A stretch of DNA of 64,000 nucleotides, from assembly GCA_017590115.1 (NCBI GenBank), contig JAGGNK010008337.1:1-64000 (forward strand). The letters run 5' to 3'. The notes below the pieces were generated by a model. The model made no database searches. It worked only from the letters and a program-made list of their open reading frames with translations, and was not told the origin of the DNA. The position numbers were made by a program, and so were the translations under genes. Position 1 is the stretch's first letter. Each line of letters opens with the position of its first letter. The DNA comes from Montifringilla adamsi. Lineage: Eukaryota; Chordata; Aves; Passeriformes; Passeridae. Positions 1 to 12,000 of this stretch are shown in pieces.

Positions 1-105
1 GTAAAATTTAGTAAACAAGTATTCTTTATCCTGTTTCTGTTAAGAGTTTGTCCTAACTGATGCCTCCTTCTTCCTCTTCCTCCTGAGGTCTAGACCACAG
101 TTAGA
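1..105. other. Non-coding stretch, left edge
   Basis: Unique AT-rich sequence. It contains a short uninterrupted pyrimidine run at 63-84 that precedes the longer tract described next. I see no gene or repeat in it. Confidence 0.6.
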
Positions 106-143
106 TCTTTTTTTTTTTTTTTTCCTTTTTCCCCCCCTTTTAG
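106..143 (+). repeat. Long polypyrimidine tract ending in AG
   Basis: Positions 106-141 are all T or C: a long T run, then CC, five T, seven C and four T. The tract is followed directly by AG at 142-143. As low-complexity sequence it is ordinary. As a plus-strand signal it has the form of a very strong 3' splice site. An open frame runs from 146 to a stop at 344-346 immediately after it. Whether it is used as a splice acceptor cannot be decided from sequence. Confidence 0.7.
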
Positions 144-2811
144 CCCCTGAAGCATTTCACAACATGATGGGGAAAGACCCAGTAGCAATTAGAGTGACTG
201 AACACTGGAAATGTAGAAAATGTAGCGGCAGTGCACAAGCTGCCGGCGTCACCCATCTGACCTGCACTGAAGAGGAAAGCTTATTTTTCAAAACTTGCCA
301 TCATGCCACACAAAACAGTGAATCCTTCCAAATCTGGAAGGGATAGCCGGGCATGATGGCCCAGGTCGTGTCTTACATAAAGCGTTATTTTTCTCCTGCA
401 CAATGCTCTATATCCTACTTTTACAGATATTCACTAAGCTACCTTAAATCATAACAGACAGGCCTCTGTATGATTGCGCTTAACTCTTGCTGACCTCAGG
501 GCATCTTCCCATTCCTCAGGCTTCAGAAACCACTGAAACTCCCATGTTTTCCTGGCTGCCTGCTTGCAGGTGCCCTCCTCTCACCAACTGGGTCACCTGC
601 CAGGCTTTCTAGTGCACAGGGCACAGCAGCCTCCAAGGGCAGTATTTGTCTGTTTGAGAGGTGATTAAATGCCTGGGGGAGAAAAAGCTGAGCGATACCT
701 AGCTCTGAAAGTGCGAGAATCATTAGCCCTGGAGATGTGAAGCTCACCTGGTTCATGTTGAGCACGCTCTCTGGTGACTTTACCTGAGTGCTCACCTGGA
801 GGGATCCATTTCCATGTGCTGGGCTTGGTCCATCTCTGTCCCTGCTGTGAGTGGGTGTTCTGGGGTGATACCACTGCCTGCGTGGCAAAGGCTTGCACCC
901 ACTCTGCCATCAGCAGGGGCAGCCTCTGAGGCCACACCAGCCTGGTAGAGAGTGAGTGAGCCATTCTGACAGTTTAAACATCACCACTGATGCCTGAACT
1001 TGAGTCCCAAATTTCACCAGAGCAGTTCTTCCCAAATTTTCTGCTAACAGCTGTACAGTGCAGCTCCTCTGCTGTTTCCCAGCTGCAAATGTGTCCATCC
1101 CAGGGAGCCCCGAGAGAGGGACCCTGGGGAGTCCTCTGTGCTGACTTGAGGGGACCAAAGGGTCTGATCTTGAATTTAAGGGCTGTTCTACCCAGGGCCA
1201 GGATTCAAGCTGATTGTGCAGTCTAATAACTCCCCCTCAGAGGCTTTGAATCCCTTTCCTTCCCTCATTTCATGAGGTTTATCCTAAAGAAACCAGGTTA
1301 CAATTGTCCCTCCTCTCCTTAAAGCTTGGTGGAGTAGGTTCAGATGGCTGGTTACTGCAAGCTTTTCACTGATGCAAGCTACAATTTGCCAGAAAAACTT
1401 TACAGGACAAAACTTCTATCCCAAAAGTAATTTCTACTCACTCTGAACTTTAGAGATGTTCGATGGCAAAAGTCAAAGCAAAACTAAAACATGCAGACTG
1501 ATGCACAACTACTAGGGTCAGCAAAGTGGGACACGGATATTAGAACAGTCAACCTTTAATCAGCAATTTTATGTTTCTTATGGCAGAAGGAAATAAAGAA
1601 ACATACAGCCACTTAGGCCAAGTGAAACCAATAGAGAGTAATTAAACTGGCATTTATCCACACAAATAGCCAGTACAGAAATATCAGTGCATTTTTTTTC
1701 CTCAACATCTATCTGATAAAGACCTTTTGGCTGTACTATTGACATTTTTGTGACTATTAAGTCATTGGAGACTCATCCATGGTAAAATAAAATAAAACCC
1801 CTAGTTTTAAGCACCAAATTCTCTTTGCCAAAGCAAGTGTTTTACTGCTGTGTACTTGGGCATACTAGGCAGCTTATTTTCATTCAGAAAAATAAAATAA
1901 GCTTTCCCAGTACAAAAACTCTCTCCAGCAGCAAAGGATATGCTGGCACTAGTGTAATTACAGAGGTCAGGAATCAGGTAACACCACCAACATTGCTTTA
2001 TCAACTGAAAAAAAAACCACCCCAGTTAAGTAAATGCCTTAAAATAGTTAAACCTGTGGAGGTTAATGCATTGTTGGGGTTGAGTTTGCTTTGTTTGTGT
2101 GGTAAGTTTCTTTGCCAGGTACAGCATGAGCACAGCAAACCATGATGTTTGTCTGGAATTCATGAACATTCAGTTATAAGCACTTTTAAGCAACAGACTG
2201 AGTTGGACACAGCACGTGATAGTATAATTTGTTGGAATAAGCTTGTCCACTGGAAAAAAACATTTTGAAAGATTTTAGATGTTTGGGTAAAGAGCTGGCA
2301 AAGTCTGCAATCCACTTCCCATCATGAGGTAACCTATCATCAAACATTGGCTCCCAAAACAAAATCTGGCAGATCTGAAGTTTACCACATTATGTCTCCC
2401 AATCTGCTTTCGTAGACTTTCCCTTCCTCAGTCTCTGAGGCTGTGCTGTGTTTTCCGTGCAATGCTGAAAAAACAGAACGCTTTGCCAGTGCACTCCTTA
2501 CTTTTGGTTATTTTTAAGTCTCCACAAAAGCTCCCGCTTTCTTCTGTAGCCAATGCCTCTTGTTTGTGGAAGCAGTTCCAATTTATTTTCTATAAGGAAA
2601 AAAAAATCTGCAGACTGAAAGCGCTGCAAGTATCCACATTGTTCTCCTGCATTGTTTTCCTTATAAAAAAGGAATTCTTTGGAACTGCAGAGGCATTGAG
2701 TCACCTCCACTCACTCTTTTTTAACCCCTCCCAGCTCTCAAACAGTGGCTTTCAAACAGTGACCTTTCCTTTTTGTGAAGGCCAGCTTGTTATTTTGGGT
2801 TGGATTTCCCT
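144..2811. other. Non-coding stretch with short chance open frames
   Basis: No recognisable gene. Open frames are short and overlap on both strands, with low-complexity translations typical of non-coding DNA. On the minus strand at about 785 and 795 there are two closely spaced good donor-like sites (CAG|GTAAAG and CAG|GTGAGC). With an acceptor-like CTCTACCAG at about 942, the second bounds a 146-nt open interval (941 to 796), described under findings. Nothing else stands out. Confidence 0.6.
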
Positions 2812-2864
2812 GCCGATTGTTCTGCGTTTCCTCCTGCGTTGCTCCGTGGCGAAGCCGCTGCCGC
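2812..2864. other. Small CpG cluster
   Basis: Seven CpG dinucleotides fall within about 50 bases, while surrounding kilobases have almost none. The patch is far too short to be a classical CpG island. It could be a locally unmethylated element, or chance within a GC-richer stretch. No TATA box or initiator is evident nearby. Confidence 0.4.
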
Positions 2865-5800
2865 TGTTCCTGCTCCCAGTGGGATAACCAGGGTGACCAC
2901 CACCCTGTGCTCCTCCCCCCAGCCCTGCTGCTCTTGGGGGCTTGGGTGCAACCACGGGGAGAACCAGACCCCTGGCAGCCTTTCCCATCTTCACATGGAT
3001 GGCCCAAAAGCATCAGCTTCTGATAACAGCCACAAATGATAAAATCCTGGCAACGGTGGCCATTTGTACGTGGTGGTATAACCATCATTCAGATGCTCAG
3101 AAATGCAACAGCAGCTTTCTAGAACTGCTCTCAAAGGACTTCACCCATGGGTGTTGTAGGAAGACACACATAAAGGCCTGACCTTTCCTAGTGAAACAGC
3201 TGATCCACTTCTCTGCACGGGAACAAACAGCTCGTTTATATTCTGTGAAAGTCATCCCTGTAGATAGTCTTTCTTGTAACAAGCTTTTCCTTAATATTAC
3301 GAACCTCTTGGAAGGACATGCAGAACCTATCCCTTTTCTCATAGTACCTCTGCAGGACCTGAACTAGTTTGGATCACTACAAAATGCTGAACCCACAAGC
3401 AAAAAGCATGAGACACAAGTAGGATTCAGGGTGACCCCTGAAATCAGTCAAAACCTCTAATATAATCTTTAAACAGAATCTTGGCTACCTGAAGCAGAGA
3501 GGTGCAAAGTCCACCCACTCCAGGGTTGTTTTTTTTTGAAACAGCCAAGATGTAAAATACAGATTCACTGGGCTGAAGGATCTCATCTTGACTTCTAGAT
3601 GCTGACACTGAACCTGGCAACAAGTCCTATCAAAAATAAACTGGGACATCTCAAATACATTCAGCAGAAAAAAGTGTACATCTTGATTCCTTGAGGACTG
3701 CTGCAGGCCTAGGAGTCTGGAGCTCTGAGCAGACAGGCTTTGTTTTAGGAGCAACATGTTCTGCTGCATTCATAAGAAAATGTTCTCAGAAATTCTAGCT
3801 CATCAGGAGTTTGAAAGCTCCTCATTTTGGCCTGATTCTGGGATGCAACCCGAGTGCGAAGAGATGAGGTTTCTTGGTATCTCGTGAACATGAAGTGCTG
3901 CTTTCAGCCAAAGCCCATCTAGACCCTGCGCTCAACTGGCATGTACAAGGCACAGAGACAATAAGTGGAGTTTTCTAAATACTAATTTAATTTTCAGTTA
4001 TAAAGTTGTTTATATTTCAGAATTCAAAATGAGACAATTTTGGGTATTCCTTTACCCAAAATACTTGTAAAAGTTTTTACTTCTGTTTCTTTCCAGTAAT
4101 AGTTTCTATCTGCCACTGACTGCATGGAAAACCTCAGTGTCAAAATTTTAAGAAATACTTATCTATTTTTACATCTATTTAGTAATTTAACAAACTTCAG
4201 ATAAAGGATTAAAAAAAGATGATTCTAATATAATCTTTTGTCTTGTACTTATTTCACTGAGAGGTGTGACAGGAAGCTGAGATCCTATGCTAGCCAAATT
4301 CTTAATGCATTACACTAACAATATAGGTAAAGCCTTGAATAATTGGAAAAAAAATAAAATAAGTGGGAACAAAAAGGAGAAAATGACCCTCCCACTGAAC
4401 CCTTCAACACTGGCAAATAGCTACTGTGTTCAGAAAACAGAGTGTGAGGCAGAAGGAAGGTGACGAAAAGGAGAAAACATCTAAAATTTCAAAATGTTTC
4501 CTGAAGATTGAAACAAGATGAACATTTAAACTTAAGGAAAACATTTTGGTGCACCAAATACTTTTCATGCAAAAGTCTCTATTTTGCACGATAAATGTTT
4601 AAGACACAAATGTTGGCCATCTGTAACAGCAGCAGTGAGTGAGGCAGCAAGATGGAAAAGGTGTCGTGGCAAATGGCCTTGCCTCCCTCTAGAGTGCTGC
4701 ACTGCAGTGTGCTGGCCCTGGTTCCAGAAGCAGCAATGCCATATTTGTGTTGTGAGAAATGCAAGGTGCTCAGGCCTAGGAAAAGACCTCTTGCGTCCAC
4801 ACTGCCTGTTCCAGAACCGCTTCAATACCACACTTCCCACTGCATCCAGAGTGAAACATTTCCTCATCTCTATTTCTGCTTCTAGAGAAATCACTTTTTC
4901 TTCCTTGTGAGTAATTTGGGCTACAAATGCAGCAATGAATATGCTACCTAGAAGGAAAAAGGGAAATGAATATGTATAAGCGGCTCTCCTGCTATTTGTG
5001 TGGGCCTGTGTGTGCCTGAGCACAGGCAAACATAAATAACACACATATCTTATGCCTACAGAATATTTCTGTGTGTTCAATGGCTCACTTCCAGTGCAAC
5101 TACAAACACCTGTGCTCATTATAGGAAAATGTGTGGTTCTTACCTGAAAACTCTCTGAAATCTCTAAAATCATAAAGGCACCTGCCTCACAGAAAACACC
5201 TCCCCTGAGCTCCTTTTATCAAGCAGTGTTTATACTTGGAGTGTATGTGACACTGTTCACCTGAGACACCATTATCCAAAAGTCCTCCAAAGCTTATTCC
5301 AAACTATCTGAAAAAAAAAAAATATTAACATCCTTCTTCAATCACTCTTTTAACCAGTTCTTAACACATCTCCTCATCCACACATCGATCCCTCTCCCCA
5401 GTACACTTCTATTCATCCCACTAATGAGAGGCAGATTGATTTCTACCGTTTCACCTTTGGCTGCCTTATTGATGCACGGCTTGTTCAGAAGGAGAACAGT
5501 CACCCTGTGGTGACAGTGACAGCGAAGCTCAGTCAGACGACACTGATGCTCTGGGTTGAAAGGAAGTTGGGGCTCTTCTGATTTACACAATTCCGGTATC
5601 TTTCACGTTAATGATGAGGACGTTTTGAGAGCTAAAGCTAAATTATAAACTGATCAGAGCTTCCCGGCAGCAGTCGTCTTTGTTTTAAAATGAATGACTG
5701 TCTTTACAGAATCTGAGATTATCTGCTAAGTGACTACATACCTACACACATGGCAAAAGATTTGCACCTTCCCTGCACCCCCCTCCCGCCAGTGTCAGTG

Positions 5801-8640
5801 TTATTGTTATGTGCCCAGCCACCTCTGTGGGCCCACTCCAGACATGAGCTGTGAGAAATGCAGCTGTTGAATAACTGGGAGAGTTAAGGAAGTGATGTGG
5901 TGGCACATCTTTCCAGCAGTTCAAAGACTGTTCAAACAGTTCTGCTTCTTCTGCCTGTCTGTCTCCCTCTCTCTTTTTTCCACATTTAGGCTTTAGTGTC
6001 TCTCTCTTTTCCCAGGGGTACATGTTAAAGGAAGTTCAACAGATCATCAGGATATATATCCCATTTCCATGTTATTCCAGCCTTACTTGAAAAGACGATG
6101 TATTTGATAGCTTTTAGCTAGGCTCTATCATTCCAAATTTCCCCTTTTTTCCACTTTGCACTTATGATTTGTGATGGGCAAATCTCAAAAGATTAGAAAC
6201 TTGGCTTGGATAAGCAACCCTACGTTTAAAGTTTGCATTTCAATTTTTAGCGACTGGGGTCACTGCAGCAAGCCTCAGATTACTGGGATTTGAATGACCA
6301 GAGACTTTGGCATACTTTAGGAAGAGGAATAAGCTGATAGCTGTATTTCCAGCTAACATAGTTACCTTGTCCCAAAATTAAACAGACCAAGGGGATTTTT
6401 TGTTTTTCAGTCACATTAGGGGAAATGAGAGCTGAAGGCATCAGAGGCTTGTTTGACTTTGGAGATGGACTCAAATGCTGTATCCCATGTCAAGGGTTTA
6501 CCCGTTGGATGCTCTGGCCAGACAAGGGGCAGGGGTAGAGATGAAAGCTGTGAATGCTTGTACAGGTGATGTTCTTTCAGAACATAAAATGTGTGTACTC
6601 CTCAAATGCACCAATGACTGCAAGGCACCTATATTTTCCTCTGGGCTGCAGAGTGCACTCTTAGCTCACCCACTCTGGAAGACTCTGTTATTGCTACTGT
6701 GAAAACCTTAACTGTTCTTCACTGACATTTGGCACCACTTTGAAATCAACTTTCCATAGAGACAGATTGACTACAAAATTGGCCTTCACTGTATTTTCTC
6801 ACTGAGAATGCAGACAGGAGATGGAAATCAAAGTTTAATCCTGTTGCCTGCAGCAGCAAAGCACAAAACAATGCCTATCTGGGATGTAGCATCTCTCTTT
6901 TTATTTATCTATTGTATGTCTGTGTCTGAGACAAGTATGTTCTTGATTTGTTTCCAAACAGAAGAGCATCACAGAAAATACCTCTGATGAACAAAACAAA
7001 AGCATCTACTTTTTTTTTCGAGGTTTTACATCAGCTAAAAAAGCAATCTGGCTACAGAAGACAGAAGGGCCTGACTACAACTGGGTGGAGGATTGATGGA
7101 ATTTTGATTTGTCAAAAAAGTTCTCATCAGGGACCTCTGAGGGTTATAAACTGGAGACAAAGCAGTTCACAAGTTTTTTACCTCAGTTTTCGCAGACCTG
7201 AAGAAGTCTAGCTGTAAGCATTTTGGGGCAGGAGCTGGGTAAACATTACTGATATTAGCCACAGGTATCTAAAATGGCAACACAAAGCAAACAATTTCTC
7301 CAGTGCTGGCAAAATGGGTGCTCAGCTCTTTGGAAGGTCTGGCCTGACAGAGTGGTACAATGAAAAAACAAAATGCTTTCCTCAAATGGGTGGTACAAGG
7401 CTTGGGAAATGAATGTTTGTGGAGCACTCAGCCCCTGGTCTGAAAAGGTGCTGTAAAAGTTCAAAGTATTATTGTTATGGCATACTTACTCAGCAAGGCA
7501 GGGAATATCAAAGGCTTTCTTCTCCCAGCTGGCTCGGCCTTATCTCAAGGAACTCTTGGTGGGTGGTGATGGCTCTCAGGGACTGGTGATGACAGAGGAG
7601 TGAAGGCACTCACTTTCCTTGCAGAGCTGCTCTGGGCACCCTCCTGGTCCTGCCAAGGCTCCAGTTCCTCTGTGGTGCTTTTTGGTGAGCGCACATACCA
7701 TTCCCAGAGAAAAGCCTGGAATGAAAACACAGAGCTCTGACACCTGGCTAATGGAGGCACTCAGGCAAGGGCTTTCACTCATGACTGGTACATTGGGAAG
7801 TAATTGATACAAATTGCTTCAGACATTCAAGGCTGCTGGTCCACCTTCCCACAGGCTATTTTTAGGCCCAATTAGGCAGATGAAGTGACACCAGAATTAA
7901 TTTGGGTACACTCAAATGTTTGTTTTTTTGTCTTTTGCGGTTTTTTAATGCTCTTCTCTAGATATATGGCAAGTTTCTGAATTACAAAGAGCAAATAAAG
8001 GGATTTTTTTCTTTTCCCTCTCCTCTACTACATGGTGTTCAAGCACTGAAAGACTTGCTCACTGCAAAACCACTTAGGTCTGATTGCTGTGGAATTTCCT
8101 CTCAACACCTTAAATCCAAAGCAAATAACAGATTATGAAATAACACATATTCTTGGCATTGGGCTGCATGAGAGCTCCTCCGGGTCTGTCGCAAAGCAAA
8201 GGCTACCAACCCACTCATCAGAAGATAAAATACAATTAACTAATTCATTATATAGATATTTTGGGTGGGGAAAAATGAATTGGCTTATCTCTGTTAATGT
8301 TATCATCATTATTATTAGCTGCTGTTTGCTAAGATGGAGTTTTTCAAAGCCTTCTTTCACATTAAGGAGCCCAAATTCCCATGTTAAATCCCACCCTAAA
8401 TTTTATGGTGATATCCTTTGCAAGCTACTGGGGAATACAGTTAGGGAGGGAAGTATAACTGGTGAGATAATATTCATGGCTGTTATTACCAGAATTTATG
8501 GACAAGCTATTCCTGTGCTATTTTAATATAATTCATGCATTTGGGCTAAGGGGAGATCCATAGGTATTCTCCAGCAAAGCTCCAACCTGTGCAATGATAA
8601 GGAGCTACTGTAACTACCATGGAAAAGGTAAAACCTGACT
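2865..8640. other. Non-coding stretch, no gene recognised
   Basis: Unique, moderately AT-rich sequence. The longest open frame is 202 codons on the minus strand (4565-5173). Its translation has a short hydrophobic segment (SFPFFLLGSIFIAAFVAQI) but no domain I recognise. A donor-like site (minus CAG|GTAAG, boundary 5144/5143) and an acceptor-like site (minus TTCTAG|G, boundary 4948/4947) lie inside it, but joining them puts a stop into the first open frame, so they do not support coding. A 145-codon frame at 8089-8526 (plus) is also unrecognised. No interspersed repeat is identified. Confidence 0.55.
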
Positions 8641-9090
8641 GCTGGCCTCTGCAGTTATTGCTCTTTCACAAACCCTTCCAAAACCGGAAGCTCCCCAGTG
8701 CCCTGGAACAGGCAAGCCATGAGCTGCCCTAGGCTGGCAGGCCGGTGATCAGCTGGGTGAAATGCTGGCGCTGCCCAAGGCCCGGGAGCTCTGCCCCTGA
8801 ATTTGGCAGGGCAGCTCTCTGCCCCTGCAGGCCGAGCTGCTGAGGAGCTCTGCCTCCCAGGCTCGTTCCCGTGGCTCAGCGCGAGCGCGCGTTGGCTGTG
8901 CGAGGTGACGGCTCCTGTGCAGTGCTCAGCCTGCAGGATGTGCCGCCAACGCCACTGGCTTTGCTCCCCATGGGAAGAGAGGTGGGGAAGCTGGGTTTTG
9001 GCCTTTGCAACAGGCCGGGCTCGCAGGATCAGCTGCCACAGCAGCAGTGATGTGAGCGCCCTGATTTTGCCTGTGCCCTCGGTAACCCCA
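8641..9090. promoter_or_regulatory. CpG-rich patch, possible weak CpG island
   Basis: By hand count there are roughly 18 CpGs in about 450 bases, with a dense core near 8880-8910 (GCGAGCGCGCG). The flanking kilobases are strongly CpG-depleted. GC content is visibly higher than around it. Open frames of 180 codons (minus, 8655-9197) and 97 codons (plus, 8803-9096) overlap here, but high GC lengthens chance frames and neither translation is recognisable. Such a patch could be a distal regulatory element, a weak promoter for a non-coding RNA, or an isochore fluctuation. I see no TATA box. Confidence 0.35.
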
Positions 9091-12000
9091 GGCTGATACA
9101 TGATGGAAGGAAGGTGGTCATGAAATGGCACCTGATTGTGAGACACAACCATCCCAGCCCCGAGGAAACCAGGACTCCACTCTCTGCTGTAAAACACAGC
9201 ACTCGGTCAGAGCATTCCAAGTGGAATTGAGTGACAGGCTTCCCTTGCTCTTATGTCGCAGTCCCAACTTTTCACTGTGTCACGTCATAATTAAGCACAA
9301 GAGTTTGAGTCTGACTGCAGTTTACCTTCACATAAACCCTAAACTAAACTTTAATAAGTATCTGATGCTTAGGAAAAAACCCTTTAATACATCAGCAGAA
9401 ACAAATGGCTTTTTATGTTATTTTACGATATCACACATACCTCTCCCCTAATTTCTTTCTGAAGGCAACACATACATAATTTTGAGTCTCAAGTTTTTTT
9501 TCTCACCTGTATCTCCTAAGCATATCTCAGCACTAGGATGGTTGGTAGCAGAGGAATAATTAATACTTTCCAATAATAAATTATAAATCTGGGGCAGAAA
9601 AACTTCAAATATCACCAACTTCTAAATATTGAACTGCTCCAAGATGCATTTATTTTAGACAATCCAGGCTGTAACCTTACCTCAAAATACTGAGTCATAA
9701 AAACTACTTACATGAACAAAAGTCCCAATCCATTGAAAAAGTCCTTTTAAGTGTAGTTTTTAAACCTAAAGTCTTCATAACGTGCTTGCCCTTTTTCCTC
9801 CCTTAAAGGGGTTCATAGCTCCTGTGAATTCCTGCCTCATCACCCACTTCCCTGGCTCACATCTAAGCACCATATTCACCTTTTATTCTCCACCTGCTTT
9901 GCAGTGAATCTTACCATGGTATCTCTTTAAGCAGTACCAGCTGATGGTGCCGAGACCCACTTGCAGAAAGATCTTCAGTATGTAAAAAGCTAAAAACCAG
10001 AACAAAACACAATATGTGTTAATAATACATTTTCAGAGACTTGTAGGAAACATTAGCAACTGGTCTCTACCAAGACAATGAGCTACAAGGAAAATACTGA
10101 GCTTCCAAAATGGCAAAAATTATATTCTCACAGGCACAACATCAAGGGAGATTTGTCCTCTGTCCTTGCCTGTAGCACAGATAATGGATTCTTCAAATCC
10201 CTGTCTCTCAGCAGCTTCATAGCAGGACATCCCTGCGAGGTCACTAAAAGCTGAATCTCACAGAGAAAAGTCATTTCTCCACAGTCTTTCAAGAAGTCTT
10301 TGTAAAAAAGGACAATGCAGCAGAGGAGGGAAAGGAAAACTGCTGTAAATATTTGAAAGGGTCAAAATTAAAAGAAAGTTGGAGTTTATTTACAATATCT
10401 TTGTGTTGGCACTAGGTATTCATGCATGAAAATGTTCCTGAATTTTCCAACAGAAATTACTCCAAAGGAGTAAATGCTTTGCTTCAGTCTCATTTTGTCA
10501 TGCCCATGAACATACCAGAGCTGAAAGGTACCTGGCTGAATTTGGGTAAAAATAGATAGGATTTTGAAAAGCAGGAAGAAATGCCTGGGAAAAGTCACCT
10601 ACATATGGTCTTAATCATGCCAATGGATAACCCCCACATTACCCTTTAAAAGGTCATCTGATAAACATCAACATTGGGCTTTTCTCACAAACCCAACACC
10701 TAAAATTGCTTCAGGCTACTGTAATACGGCATGAGAAGTTAAATTAGAAGCATATATTTGGTAATAGCACCTCTGAGAGGGAGTCTTCAAAAGCCTGTGC
10801 CCCCATTAAAGGATTAGAAGTCCAGCACACATATCAGCAACTGCTCTCCATCCAAAGAGAAACAGAACAGGAGACAGAAATCAGCATTTTGTTCTGATTA
10901 GCGTCTTTGATTGATGTAATGTCTTAATTACTTTTTTTTTTTTTCTTTTACATTGCTGCAAGCCTGCCACTGAGGAAAGTACTATAAAGAATATCACTAT
11001 GAAGTAAAGATTTCAAGGTCTCCCTTATCTCTTGTGGGTCTGGTAGTGATCTTTCCAGAATATTTGGTGGTGAGACACACAGAATAAAGCAGACTCCAAG
11101 CAGCTGGTAGTCTTGGGTCCATTTTTTTTCAGGGGTACTCAATATCCAAGTTACAGACTTGGAGGTAAAATCATTCAAGAATAAGAATGGGGTCATTAAG
11201 TACTTCTGGAAATATGTGAATTCTGTATGAAACAATGGAAGATATATTAAAAAAGAAGCAGGGATAATTAGTCAGTACATTCAAAAGAACTTCCTTGTTG
11301 TTTGGGCATTTTCCCTTCTGGAAGCAAATCCATTCAATTTTCCCTGAGTGCCAACATTTTGAGGTTATCTGCCCCAAAGGCAAACAGATCAGATTGTCCA
11401 AGAAATAAGGATGAAGGCAAAGGGCACACCCTAAGGACTGAAGACTGGCTGAGAAATTGGAGAGTTTAAGGGAAAAGAAATTCTGTCTCAAGGTCACTGA
11501 TGATTTCAGGATGTATTTACATGGAGAAGAACACTCCTAACCACAGTTTTTTATACTTTTGGTGTTTTTCTCTTGCTTCTGACTCAAAGTTCAGGGCATC
11601 TCTCCACTTTCCAAGTAGAGTTCTGAGCTGTGCTCCAGCACTTGTGGGTTTTAAGAAAGGATAAATGGAAGTAAAATTTTGCTCCGATCTTGCAGCCAGT
11701 CAGAAAATCCTCTGCACATGGGTTTTCATGGAATTTCCTATTTATTTCATCCCAAATTCATCCTTTTAGTTCACAAATCAGGAAATAAAATTTCCTCATT
11801 GCTGGCTGTACAATTCTTGCCCAAGAACTGATGATCAGGCTCTGCTCCTTTTTCCGTATTTCAGGATTTGTGGGAGGTACAGCCTTAATTTCTGAATCTG
11901 TTAGAGGTGAGCAAGGCATGACAGAAGTGGCCTTGCCTTCAAACAGACACAGTGACTTTGAACTCCTAAATTTTCTCTCTCTGAAGCCCTAAGTTATCCT

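Noticed and set aside
4565..5173. 202-codon minus-strand frame with a hydrophobic segment and internal splice-like sites
   Set aside because: No family recognised. Splicing the donor at 5144 to the acceptor at 4947 shifts the first open frame into a stop, and the length is near chance expectation for 64 kb.
8655..9197. 180-codon minus-strand frame
   Set aside because: It lies in the CpG/GC-richer patch where stops are rarer. A plus-strand frame is open over the same bases and no domain is visible.
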